A DNA stretch of 64,000 nucleotides from Thermoleophilaceae bacterium (GTDB lineage Bacteria; Actinomycetota; Thermoleophilia; Solirubrobacterales; Thermoleophilaceae), in NCBI GenBank assembly GCA_040901445.1, contig JBBDYQ010000014.1, forward strand, positions 62,001 to 126,000, written 5' to 3'. Below, piece by piece: positions 1-7,478 of the stretch; within the stretch, counting starts at the first letter, position 1, and the number at the start of each line of letters is the position of its first letter. The translations under genes and the position numbers were made by a program. Under the pieces are notes generated by a model. The model was given only the letters and a program-made list of their open reading frames with translations. It searched no databases and was not told the DNA's origin.

Positions 1-1
1 C

Positions 2-574
2 TACGACCGCTTCCACGACTACGAGCGGACGATGCAGCTGAACTACTTCGGCGCGCTCAAGCTCATCCTCGCCTTCCTTCCGGGCATGCGCGAGCGGCAC
101 GGCGGCCACATCGTCAACGTCTCGAGCATCGGCGTCCAGACCAACACCCCGCGCTTCTCCGCCTACGTCGCCTCGAAGTCGGCGCTCGACGCGTTCGCGC
201 GCTGCGTGGCTCCCGAGGTCATCGGGGACGGCGTGCACTTCACCACGGTCTACATGCCGCTCGTGCGCACCCCGATGATCGCGCCCACGAGCATGTACGA
301 CGCGTTCCCGACGCTGTCCCCGGACGAGGCCGCGCAGATGCTGTGCGACGCCCTGATCGACAAGCCCAAGCGCACGGCCAGCCGCCTCGGCACCTTCGGC
401 GAGATCCTCTACGCCGTCTCGCCCAAGACCGTGGACATCGTGCTGAACACGGCCTACAAGGTCTTCCCCGACTCCAAGGCCGCGAAGGGCGACCTGCCGG
501 AGGGCAAGAAGGAGGAGGAGATGTCCACCGAAGCGGTGGCCATGGCCTACCTGATGAAGGGCGTGCATTTCTAG
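2..574 (+). CDS. Short-chain dehydrogenase/reductase, 5' end outside window
   Basis: The last 190 residues of a classical SDR. The reading frame is open from the first bases of the window, so the N-terminal Rossmann glycine motif is missing. The catalytic region is visible: VNVSSIG supplies the active-site Ser and YVASK the Tyr/Lys pair, and a long C-terminal extension follows (about residues 120-190). Such SDRs reduce or oxidise small alcohols, ketones or acyl chains with NAD(P)H. The substrate cannot be read from the sequence. It converges on the SCP2-like gene after a 90-bp gap. Confidence 0.85.
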   Translation, partial: YDRFHDYERTMQLNYFGALKLILAFLPGMRERHGGHIVNVSSIGVQTNTPRFSAYVASKSALDAFARCVAPEVIGDGVHFTTVYMPLVRTPMIAPTSMYDAFPTLSPDEAAQMLCDALIDKPKRTASRLGTFGEILYAVSPKTVDIVLNTAYKVFPDSKAAKGDLPEGKKEEEMSTEAVAMAYLMKGVHF

Positions 575-664
575 TACGCGTGTCCGGAAGTTCCGCGTGG
601 AATCCGGCGAGGGGCTGGGCGCGTCCAGACGCCGCCGGTGACGCCGCCGAGCGGGTGGCGGCCG

Positions 665-1087
665 TCAGGCCACCAGGTGCGGGTACTCCGCCTCCACCAG
701 CTCCCGGTAGCGAGCGAAGACCGGCTTGGTGACGGGGATCAGCGCCAGCGCCTTCTTCACGTTGCCCGAGGTCTTGATGCGGCGGCGGGCGATGGCCATC
801 GCCACGTTCTCCTTGCCCTGGAAGTAGCGGTTGGCCACTTCGGAGTCCATGGTCATCTCGACCTCGCAATCCCAGTCCACGTCGTCGGACCATTCCCACT
901 GCAGGTTCTGGCCGTCGACCGGCTCGTCGGCGGCCGTGATGTTCACCACCAGGTCGACGTCGGGAAACTCGAACCGCTGCGGCGTCCGGGCGTCGCGCAG
1001 CTTCGGTCCCATCTCCGGGTCGGTGCTCATGATCTCGAACACCTGGTCCATCAGCTCGCGGAACTCCGCGGCGGAGGAGAAGCTCAC
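665..1087 (-). CDS. SCP2-like sterol/lipid-carrier domain protein
   Basis: 140 residues with no signal peptide or membrane span. The C-terminal half (ending in KKALALIPVTKPVFARYREL) looks like the SCP-2 sterol-transfer fold that binds acyl chains or lipids in the cytosol; recognition is by overall pattern and not by a catalytic residue. The GTG start is chosen because TAGTGT lies exactly 7 nt upstream and no Shine-Dalgarno site is present. It follows the acyltransferase gene by 17 nt on the same strand, so it probably shares its lipid context but may also be transcribed separately. Confidence 0.7.
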   Translation of the reverse strand: MSFSSAAEFRELMDQVFEIMSTDPEMGPKLRDARTPQRFEFPDVDLVVNITAADEPVDGQNLQWEWSDDVDWDCEVEMTMDSEVANRYFQGKENVAMAIARRRIKTSGNVKKALALIPVTKPVFARYRELVEAEYPHLVA

Positions 1088-1094
1088 GGGGCGG

Positions 1095-1100
1095 ACACTA
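1095..1100 (-). promoter_or_regulatory. -10 hexamer TAGTGT, leaderless start
   Basis: TAGTGT on the minus strand, 7 nt before the GTG of the SCP2-like gene. It places the transcription start at or next to the start codon. Confidence 0.5.
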
Positions 1101-1104
1101 TCGG

Positions 1105-2121
1105 CTACACGAACGCCGAGCCGCGGGTGACGAGGTTCTGGTAGAGCTTTTGCTGGATCGTCTCGCGCACGCGCTCGGACAGCTCGAAGACGAGCGTGCG
1201 GTCCTCGGCCGCCTCGGGGCCGTATCCGGCGGTCGGGATCGGATCGCAGTACTCGATCCGCCAGCGCGAGGGCAGCGGCACCACGCCCAGCGGCCCCAGC
1301 CACGGGAACGTGGGCGTGAGCGGGAAGTACGGCGCGCCGATGAGGCGCGCGAGCAGGGGCGCCTCGCCGATCTTCGGATAGATCTCCTCGCTGCCCACCA
1401 CGGCCACCGGCACGATCGGGGCCCCGGTCCGCAGGGCCAGCTCCACGAAGCCGCCGCGCCCGAACCGCTGCAGCCGGTAGCGGTCGCCCCAGTCCTTGCC
1501 GGCGCCCTTCACCCCCTCGGGGAAGACGGCCACGAGCCGATCCTGGCGAAGCAGACGCAGCGCGTTGTGGGGCGAGGCCACCACCCCGCCGACCTTGCGC
1601 ATGAGCACCCCGGCGTAGGGAAGGTGGAAGGCCCAGTTGAGCACGAGGAAGCGCGGGTGCCGCGGCAGCGCGTGCTCGCGCATGATCGAGACCGCCATCA
1701 TCGTGGCGTCCCACGGCAGGATGCCCGCGTGGTTGGCCACGAGCAGAGCCCGCCCGTGGGCCGGCACGTTGTGGACGCCGGCGGCCTGCACCCGCCACCA
1801 ACGGTCGTACATGAGCTCGAAGAACGGGTAGACGGCGTCCGAGAACTCCTCGTCGAAGCCCCACTCGTCCTCGCTGTAGTCCCCGCCGAGGCGGCGGGCG
1901 GCGCGCTCGAGCAGCGCGCGCGCGTCGCGCGGGAGGCCGGCCGCGGCGCCCGTGACGGCGTCGGCGAGCCCGGCCCCCGCCTCCAGTCGCTCGCGCAGGA
2001 GGCGCAGCGCGGCCACCGCGTCGGCCACGCCGATCGGGCCGGCCGGCCCGCTGCGCGGAGGGGGCACCCGACCGCTCCCGGCATGATCGCGCGGGGGCGC
2101 CCCCGCCGGCCGCCCGGTCAT
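1105..2121 (-). CDS. PlsC-type lysophospholipid acyltransferase
   Basis: 338 residues. The acyltransferase domain covers about residues 125-330. The catalytic His motif appears as NHAGILPWD, the variant of NHxxxxD found in the diacylglycerol/MGAT-like branch, and FPEGVKG is the acceptor-binding motif. The N-terminal 100 residues are Pro/Ala-rich and helical. It should transfer an acyl chain from CoA or ACP to a glycerolipid at the membrane. Its ATG overlaps the TGA of the upstream epimerase (ATGA). From memory, the same pair occurs in Mycobacterium tuberculosis as Rv0501 (galE2) and Rv0502, which supports joint function in envelope lipid metabolism. Confidence 0.85.
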   Translation of the reverse strand: MTGRPAGAPPRDHAGSGRVPPPRSGPAGPIGVADAVAALRLLRERLEAGAGLADAVTGAAAGLPRDARALLERAARRLGGDYSEDEWGFDEEFSDAVYPFFELMYDRWWRVQAAGVHNVPAHGRALLVANHAGILPWDATMMAVSIMREHALPRHPRFLVLNWAFHLPYAGVLMRKVGGVVASPHNALRLLRQDRLVAVFPEGVKGAGKDWGDRYRLQRFGRGGFVELALRTGAPIVPVAVVGSEEIYPKIGEAPLLARLIGAPYFPLTPTFPWLGPLGVVPLPSRWRIEYCDPIPTAGYGPEAAEDRTLVFELSERVRETIQQKLYQNLVTRGSAFV

Positions 2122-3113
2122 GACGGCACCACCGCCCTGCGCAGCGGCGGCACGAGCCGCCGGCCCTCGAGCGTGCGCGTGAAGTCGGCCACCGCCTCCA
2201 CGGTCGAGTGCCGCGGGGTGAAGCCCACCTCGTCCACCAGTCGCGTGATGTCCACGGCCCGGCCGTGCTGGAGCAGCCGGCGGAAGTCGGGCGAGAAGGA
2301 GAAGAGTCCGAGCCGCTTGCCGACGCCCGAGGCCGTGCCGAACAGAGGGTGCGGGACGGGCACGCTGGCCTTGCCGGCCATGCGGATCATGCGCGTGAGC
2401 CCGATCGTGCCCGGGTTGGCGACGTTCACGGCTCCGTGCACCGGCCGGCGGATGGTGGCGACGAGCGCCTCGATGGCGTCCTGCTCGTCGATGAGCTGGA
2501 CGCGCGGGTCGAAGCCGAAGCAGGTGGGCACGGCGACCAGCGACAGGTAGCGCGTGAACTGCGTCTCCGCCGAGGGTCCGACGCGCGGCTGATAGCGCAG
2601 CATCGTGCAGGTGACCTGCGGGTGCCGGCGGGCGAACGTGCCGAAGTAGTTCTCGATCTCGGCCACGTCCCGCTGGAAGCGGGTGCGCAGCGGATAGAGC
2701 CGCGTCATCTCCTCCGTGAAGAACTGGGGGGCGGCCGGCTCCGAGCCGTAGATGCCCGCGGAGCCGCGGATGATGATGGTGCGGACCGTCTTCGCCTTCT
2801 CGCACGCTGCCAGCAGCTGGAGCGAGCCGATCACGTTGATGTCGTGCGCCTGCTCGGGCGAGAGGCCCCTGCCGGGCTGTCTGATGATCCGGTTGTGGAC
2901 CACCGTGTCCACGCCCGCCTGCGGGATCAGCTTGGCGATGACTGGGTTGCGGATGTCGGCGTCCATGAAGTCCGTGCGCTCGAGCGAGGTCTTCGGGGGG
3001 CGGGTGTCGAGGCCGGCGACGTACTCGACCTCCGGGTGGCCCTCGAGCCGCCGGGCCACCTCGGTGCCCAGCCAGCTCGACACGCCGGTGATGAGGATCC
3101 GCCTGCCGGCCAC
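2118..3113 (-). CDS. NAD-dependent epimerase/dehydratase family, GalE2-like
   Basis: 331 residues, extended SDR fold. The N-terminus has a nucleotide-binding turn (ITGVSSWLG) and DTRP as the acidic end of beta 2. The usual YxxxK catalytic pair is absent: the aligned stretch reads RFQRDVAEIE, with Phe for Tyr and Val for Lys. The same change occurs in mycobacterial GalE2, so the protein may bind a nucleotide or lipid ligand instead of catalysing epimerisation. It starts at GTG 4 nt after the phasin-like gene and overlaps the acyltransferase start, so the three are one transcription unit. Confidence 0.8.
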   Translation of the reverse strand: MAGRRILITGVSSWLGTEVARRLEGHPEVEYVAGLDTRPPKTSLERTDFMDADIRNPVIAKLIPQAGVDTVVHNRIIRQPGRGLSPEQAHDINVIGSLQLLAACEKAKTVRTIIIRGSAGIYGSEPAAPQFFTEEMTRLYPLRTRFQRDVAEIENYFGTFARRHPQVTCTMLRYQPRVGPSAETQFTRYLSLVAVPTCFGFDPRVQLIDEQDAIEALVATIRRPVHGAVNVANPGTIGLTRMIRMAGKASVPVPHPLFGTASGVGKRLGLFSFSPDFRRLLQHGRAVDITRLVDEVGFTPRHSTVEAVADFTRTLEGRRLVPPLRRAVVPS

Positions 3114-3117
3114 GTCG

Positions 3118-3447
3118 CTACGAGCGCTTCTTGGCCGCGCCGGACGAGCGCTTGGCGGGCAGCCGCTTCTCGATCTCGTCGAGCCGGCGGAGGATGGCGC
3201 GCAGGTCCTTCTTCAGCGGCTCGAGGTCCTGGTGGGTCACCGGCCGGCGTTCCTCGAGCACCTCCACCAACCGCTCGCGCACCGTCGATGCACCCGCCTC
3301 GGCGCCGCGCACGACCTCGTCCACGGCCTCCTGCGCGCGCTCGCGGGTGAGCTGCGCCGACCCGACCGTGGCCTGGACGGTGCGTTCGACCGCCTCCCGC
3401 ACAGCGTCGGACACCTGCTGCGGTCCTGGCCTCCGCTTCGATGCCAT
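3118..3447 (-). CDS. Phasin-like coiled-coil protein, Lys-rich tail
   Basis: 109 residues, almost entirely Ala/Glu/Arg-rich helix with heptad-like spacing, ending in a basic tail (KRSSGAAKKRS). The composition resembles phasins, which coat polyhydroxyalkanoate granules, but also other amphipathic or DNA-compacting helices, so the family call is tentative. Its ATG overlaps the opposite-strand nucleosidase region. It is the first gene of the epimerase/acyltransferase operon. A second phasin-like protein lies just beyond the nucleosidase. Confidence 0.6.
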   Translation of the reverse strand: MASKRRPGPQQVSDAVREAVERTVQATVGSAQLTRERAQEAVDEVVRGAEAGASTVRERLVEVLEERRPVTHQDLEPLKKDLRAILRRLDEIEKRLPAKRSSGAAKKRS

Positions 3448-3465
3448 GCGGGGCGGAGTCTCCCA

Positions 3466-3471
3466 TATCGT
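3466..3471 (+). promoter_or_regulatory. -10 hexamer TATCGT, leaderless start
   Basis: TATCGT, 7 nt before the GTG at 3479. It decides between three in-frame starts (3446, 3470, 3479) in favour of the last. Confidence 0.5.
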
Positions 3472-3478
3472 GCCCGCC

Positions 3479-4186
3479 GTGCCCGGCCCGGACCTCTCCC
3501 CCCTCCATCTGAAGCCCGCGTGCGAGCTGGCCGAGCGCGTGTTGCTGCCGGGCGATCCGCACCGCGCCCTCGCGGTGGCGCAGGCGTTGCTCGACAAGCC
3601 CCGCATGTTCAACCACCACCGCGGCCTGTGGGGCTACACCGGCGTCGCCGCGGACGGCGAGCCCGTCACGATCCAGGCCACGGGGATGGGAGGCCCGAGC
3701 ACGGCGATCGTGGTGCGTGAGCTCGTCGACCTGGGTGCCCGGCGGCTCATCCGGATCGGCACCTGCGGCGCGCTCGACCCGGCGCTCGCGCTCGGCGACC
3801 TCCTGGTCGTGGACGAGGCGCTCGCCGAGGACGGCGCCAGCCGGGCGCTCGGCGCCGACGGCCGGGTGCGTCCCGGCGCCGCGCTCACGGACGCGCTGGC
3901 AGCGGCGGCCGGCGGAGCCCGCGGCGCGGTGGTCTCAACGGACCTCTTCTACGAAGAGCGCCCGGGCGTGGAGGACGGCTTCGCAGCGGCGGGCGCCCTC
4001 GCCGTGGAGATGGAGGCGGCCACGCTGCTGCAGCTCGGCCGGACGCTCGGCGTGGAGAGCGCGTGCGTGCTCGCCGTCTCGGACCTGCTGCGCCCCCGCC
4101 GGGCGCGGATCGAGCCCGAGCGACTCGAGGCGGCGGGCGTGCAGCTGGGCGAGGCCGCCATGGCTGCACTCGCCGGAAGAGGGTGA
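3479..4186 (+). CDS. Nucleoside phosphorylase/nucleosidase (PNP/UDP family)
   Basis: 235 residues. Family signatures are GMGGPSTAIV (phosphate/ribose loop), IGTCGAL and the substrate-binding EMEAATL near residue 175. It should cleave or phosphorolyse a nucleoside to base and (phospho)ribose in the cytosol for salvage, uridine-phosphorylase-like by motif; base preference is not determinable. The GTG start is set by the TATCGT hexamer. Upstream in-frame starts would overlap the divergent phasin-like gene. Convergent with the second phasin-like gene across a hairpin. Confidence 0.85.
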   Translation: MPGPDLSPLHLKPACELAERVLLPGDPHRALAVAQALLDKPRMFNHHRGLWGYTGVAADGEPVTIQATGMGGPSTAIVVRELVDLGARRLIRIGTCGALDPALALGDLLVVDEALAEDGASRALGADGRVRPGAALTDALAAAAGGARGAVVSTDLFYEERPGVEDGFAAAGALAVEMEAATLLQLGRTLGVESACVLAVSDLLRPRRARIEPERLEAAGVQLGEAAMAALAGRG

Positions 4187-4188
4187 GC

Positions 4189-4229
4189 CGTCCTGCCCTG
4201 GGCCGTCATGCGCAGCCCTGAGCAGGACG
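4189..4229. terminator. Hairpin between convergent genes
   Basis: CGTCCTGC pairs with GCAGGACG across a 25-nt loop. It sits between the converging nucleosidase and phasin-like genes and could end transcription from either side. There is no T-run, so it is a weak candidate. Confidence 0.4.
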
Positions 4230-4238
4230 ATGGCCGTG

Positions 4239-4685
4239 CTACTCGCTGACGGTCAGTCGTTCCTGGGCGCGCGGCGGCGGGTCCGCCCCGGGTGCCACGG
4301 CTTCGCGCAGCGCCGCGAGATCGCGGGCGATCTCGTCCAGCCGGCGCTCCAGCGCCTCGGACGCGTCGCCGCCGGCGGCGACGCGCAGCGCATCCACCCG
4401 GCCCTCCAGGCGGTCGAGCGTGTCCTCGATGCCCTCGAGCCGCTGGGACACCGACCGCAGCCGGCGGGTGAGCCGCTCGATGTCGGCGGCGGAGGGGATG
4501 TTGAGAGCGCCCATCGCCGCCTCCTGGGCCTGCACGGCCTTCTCGCGAGCCTCGAACGCGCGGGTGAGCGCGCCGTTCACGACCGGGTTGGCGACGAGCT
4601 CCTCGGCGAGCTTGCCGAGCGCCTCCTCGCCCTGGCGCGACAGGCGGTCCTTGAGGCTCTCGTCCTGGGGTTGGTCGGCGGCCAC
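4239..4685 (-). CDS. Phasin-like coiled-coil protein
   Basis: 148 residues, soluble and helical. The N-terminal third (ALGKLAEELVANPVV, ALTRAFEAREKAVQAQ) and the coiled-coil heptads at about residues 65-125 resemble PHA-granule phasins or their regulators. No PHA synthase is in the window, so the link to granules is unproved. The GTG start is fixed by TACGCT exactly 7 nt upstream. It is a single gene, convergent with the nucleosidase. Confidence 0.6.
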   Translation of the reverse strand: MAADQPQDESLKDRLSRQGEEALGKLAEELVANPVVNGALTRAFEAREKAVQAQEAAMGALNIPSAADIERLTRRLRSVSQRLEGIEDTLDRLEGRVDALRVAAGGDASEALERRLDEIARDLAALREAVAPGADPPPRAQERLTVSE

Positions 4686-4692
4686 GGGCGGC

Positions 4693-4698
4693 AGCGTA
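4693..4698 (-). promoter_or_regulatory. -10 hexamer TACGCT, leaderless start
   Basis: TACGCT on the minus strand, 7 nt before the GTG at 4685. Confidence 0.5.
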
Positions 4699-4734
4699 GC
4701 GGACGCGGGGAGGCATAGCGCCCCGGCCGCGGCA

Positions 4735-4759
4735 TCTAACCCTCAAGTTGAAGGTTAGA
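4735..4759. promoter_or_regulatory. 25-bp near-perfect palindrome, possible operator
   Basis: TCTAACCCTCAA, a central G, then TTGAAGGTTAGA: 11 of 12 positions pair. The AT-rich core and 25-bp dyad look like a protein-binding site; the CTCAAG/TTGAAG centre recalls MerR-type operators. It lies about 50 bp upstream of the phasin-like start and 240 bp before the cell-wall gene, so its target is not obvious. Confidence 0.4.
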
Positions 4760-4999
4760 GCGAAGTCCTCGCGCGCGCACGTGCGCAAGTGCCCAGCTTT
4801 TGGGGGATTTGCGGCGTCCGTTTCGGGGGTACAGCATCCGGCGCCGGCGCCGATAACCGAGCAGAGTGCCCGACGGTTCCCTGTTGCGCCCTGAGAAGAC
4901 AGCAAGTAGCGTTGTTTCGGCGGCTGGCCGTTCTGATAGCTTGCCGGCCTCAGAGGCAGTGGCGGAGCGGCGTTCGGGAGGAATGAAGCGGTAGCGGGG
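4760..4999 (+). other. Non-coding leader before the cell-wall gene
   Basis: 240 bp with no supported gene. TAGCGT (near 4909) and TAGCTT (near 4937) are candidate -10 sites for the downstream gene. A ydaO-type (c-di-AMP) leader, common before actinobacterial cell-wall hydrolases, was looked for and not recognised. GGGAGG with an ATG at 4983 opens a three-codon frame just before the real start. Confidence 0.35.
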
Positions 5000-7396
5000 A
5001 TGAAGAAGAGGCTCGTCTATACCTTGATCGCTGCGGCACTGCTCGGTGCCGCGCTCGCTGTGCTCACGCTTCCGGCCTCGGCCGAGAAGCGCACGGTCAC
5101 GGTGGTCATCAACGGCCAGCCCGTCACCCTGACCGTCGACGTGCCGCCCGGCACGCCGATCGAGGACATCGAGATCCCGCTGCTGCCCCCGCCCGCGCAG
5201 CCCACGCCCACCCAGCCGCAGCCCACCCCCACGCAGCCGGAGCCCAGCCCGCAGCCGCCCAGCTCGGGCGAGGAGCCCGACGCCCGCGGGGGCGAGAAGC
5301 AGAGGAAGACGGGCGACGAGCGCGACGCCGAGGAGGAGGCCGCCGAGCCTCGAGCCGACGTCGAGGCCAAGAAGAAGGAGCGTGCCGAGCGCAGGCAGCG
5401 CTCGCGCCTGCGCAACGAGGACGGCTCGCCCACGCGCCGCAACCCCGGCTTCTTCGAGGCGCTGCCCGGCCCGTCCACGGTCACCGGCGTGCCCAACTTC
5501 GTCATCCGCAAGTTCCGCGTCCCGCTGTTCCTGCTCCCGATCTACCAGGCCGCCGGCATCCAGTACGGCGTCCGCTGGGAGCACCTCGCCGCCATCAACG
5601 AGATCGAGACCGACTACGGCCGCAACCTGAACGTGTCGTCCGCCGGCGCGGTCGGCTGGATGCAGTTCCTCCCCTCCACCTGGCGCGCGTACGGGGTCGA
5701 CGCCAACAAGGACGGCGAGAAGGACCCGTACAACCCCGTCGACGCGATCTTCGCGGCGGCCCGCTACCTCAAGGCCGCGGGCTACGAGAAGGACGCCGAC
5801 CGCGCGCTGTTCGCCTACAACCACGCCGACTGGTACGTGGACTCCGTCAACCTGCGCGCCAAGCTCATCGCCGGCGTGCCGGGCGACGTGGTGGGCTCGC
5901 TCACCGGGCTCACGGAGGGCCGCTTCCCCGTCTTCGCCAAGGCCCGCTACGCGGACGACCTCTCCGAGCGCGAGGCCTCGCGCCGGGTGCGACGCGGCGA
6001 GAACGCCGCCAACGTGGTCGAGGGCTCCGAGGGGCGCAGGGGCATCGAGATCTACACGCGCCGCGGGGCACCGATCGTGGCCGTCAACGACGGCGTCGTC
6101 AAGGAGATCGGCGAGAACGAGCGCCTCGGGCGCTACATCGTGCTCCAGGACGTCTATGGCAACCGCTTCACCTACGCGGGCCTGTCCAAGGTCGCCAGCT
6201 CCTACCCGGTGCCGAAGGAGGACGGCGACGATCGCACCGAGGCCGCCGCCCGCAAGGCCAACGCGCACGACGAGCCCGACGACGACCCCCGGCCCGAGAA
6301 GCCCGCCTCGGCCGGCAGCCAGGACGACGACACGGGCGGCTCCCCGCGCCGGGCGCGCGAGTCCGAGGAGAGCCAGGGCAAGGTGGCCATCAAGGAGCGG
6401 CTGTTCGCCAACCCCGCACGGCCGCAGGCGCAGCGCAACGGCGGCGCGGAGCAGATGCTCAACGCGCGCGGCAACCTCACCACCTTCCGCGCCTACTTCT
6501 CGCGCCCGTTCGGCCTCGACCCGCGCGACGTGGAGCTCAAGCAGCTGAAGGAGGGCTCGCGCGTCATCGGCGGCACCATTCTCGGCCGCACCGGCAAGCC
6601 CGAGGCCGACAAGGCGCCGCACATGTACTTCGAGATCCGCCCCGCCGGCCGCGGCGCCCCGCGGATCGACCCCAAGCCCATCCTCGACGGTTGGAAGCTG
6701 CTCGAGGCCACGGCCATCTACCGCTCCTCGGGGCGCAACGTCCTCTACGGCGACGACGAGGACGACTTCTCGATCGGCCAGGTCATGCTGCTGCCCAAGC
6801 ACCTGCTCGAGAAGCGCGTGCTGTCGGACTCGCGCATCGAGGTCTACGACGGCGGTCGCACCGACATCCGGTCCGGTCAGATCGACCGGCGCGTGCTCGC
6901 CACGCTGGCGTTCCTCGCCGAGTCCGGCCTGCGACCCACCGTCACCAGCCTGAAGTCGGGCCACAGCGTCTACACGGCCAGCGGCAACGTCTCCCACCAC
7001 TCCTCCGGCAACGCGGTGGACATCGCGCGCATCAACGGCGTGCCCATCCTCGGCCACCAGGAGCCGGGCGGGGTCACCGAGCAGGCCGTGCGCCGCATCC
7101 TGCAACTGCAGGGCACGCTCGCGCCGGACCAGATCATCTCACTGCTCGAGATGGGGGGCCCCACCTTCGCCATGGCCGACCACGCCGACCACATCCACGT
7201 CGGCTTCCGGCCGCTGTTCGGCAACAACGAGCGGCTCGGCCGCCAGACACTCGCCGTGCTCAAGCCCGACCAGTGGAGTGACCTGATCGAGCGCCTCGGC
7301 GAGATCGACAACCCGGTCGTGCGCACCAAGCCGTCCGACGCCGCCATCCCGGTCAAGAAGAAGAAGCGCGCGTCAGACGCCCATTCGGGCGAGTAG
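5000..7396 (+). CDS. Secreted cell-wall hydrolase: SLT, degenerate LytM and M15-like domains
   Basis: 798 residues. A signal peptide (about 1-28) is followed by a Pro/Gln/Thr linker and a charged stretch. A lytic-transglycosylase domain (about 177-285) carries the likely catalytic Glu203 (ETDYG) and GWMQFLPSTW. A LytM/M23-like domain follows in two halves (about 345-400 and 515-575), split by a roughly 110-residue acidic insertion. Its metal-binding His residues are lost (YAGL for YxHL, HMYFEIR for HxHFEIR), so it is probably inactive. A C-terminal M15/VanY-like peptidase domain (about 620-740) keeps the zinc motif HHSSGNAVDI and the final DHIHVGF. It should cut glycan strands and stem peptides outside the membrane. 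Confidence 0.85.
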   Translation: MKKRLVYTLIAAALLGAALAVLTLPASAEKRTVTVVINGQPVTLTVDVPPGTPIEDIEIPLLPPPAQPTPTQPQPTPTQPEPSPQPPSSGEEPDARGGEKQRKTGDERDAEEEAAEPRADVEAKKKERAERRQRSRLRNEDGSPTRRNPGFFEALPGPSTVTGVPNFVIRKFRVPLFLLPIYQAAGIQYGVRWEHLAAINEIETDYGRNLNVSSAGAVGWMQFLPSTWRAYGVDANKDGEKDPYNPVDAIFAAARYLKAAGYEKDADRALFAYNHADWYVDSVNLRAKLIAGVPGDVVGSLTGLTEGRFPVFAKARYADDLSEREASRRVRRGENAANVVEGSEGRRGIEIYTRRGAPIVAVNDGVVKEIGENERLGRYIVLQDVYGNRFTYAGLSKVASSYPVPKEDGDDRTEAAARKANAHDEPDDDPRPEKPASAGSQDDDTGGSPRRARESEESQGKVAIKERLFANPARPQAQRNGGAEQMLNARGNLTTFRAYFSRPFGLDPRDVELKQLKEGSRVIGGTILGRTGKPEADKAPHMYFEIRPAGRGAPRIDPKPILDGWKLLEATAIYRSSGRNVLYGDDEDDFSIGQVMLLPKHLLEKRVLSDSRIEVYDGGRTDIRSGQIDRRVLATLAFLAESGLRPTVTSLKSGHSVYTASGNVSHHSSGNAVDIARINGVPILGHQEPGGVTEQAVRRILQLQGTLAPDQIISLLEMGGPTFAMADHADHIHVGFRPLFGNNERLGRQTLAVLKPDQWSDLIERLGEIDNPVVRTKPSDAAIPVKKKKRASDAHSGE

Positions 7397-7441
7397 CGCC
7401 GGCGGCTGCAGACCTTTCGCCTGACTGCGTCATCGGCCCTC

Positions 7442-7458
7442 GCCGTGCGTAGCACGGC
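7442..7458. terminator. Hairpin after the cell-wall gene
   Basis: GCCGTGC, loop GTA, GCACGGC: a 7-bp perfect stem in the 82-bp gap after the cell-wall gene stop. Likely a terminator, though without a T-run. Confidence 0.45.
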
Positions 7459-7478
7459 TTCGGACCTGCTTCCTTGTC

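Noticed and set aside
4983-4991. Three-codon frame with a good ribosome site before the cell-wall gene
   Set aside because: Too short to support as a gene. It may only reflect the purine-rich leader.
4760-4999. Possible c-di-AMP (ydaO) riboswitch before the cell-wall gene
   Set aside because: The conserved blocks of the aptamer could not be found.
4736-7105. 789-residue minus-strand reading frame opposite the cell-wall gene
   Set aside because: High-GC shadow frame. Its composition (Gly/Val/Ala/Arg/Asp-rich) has no domain and the plus-strand gene has clear motifs.
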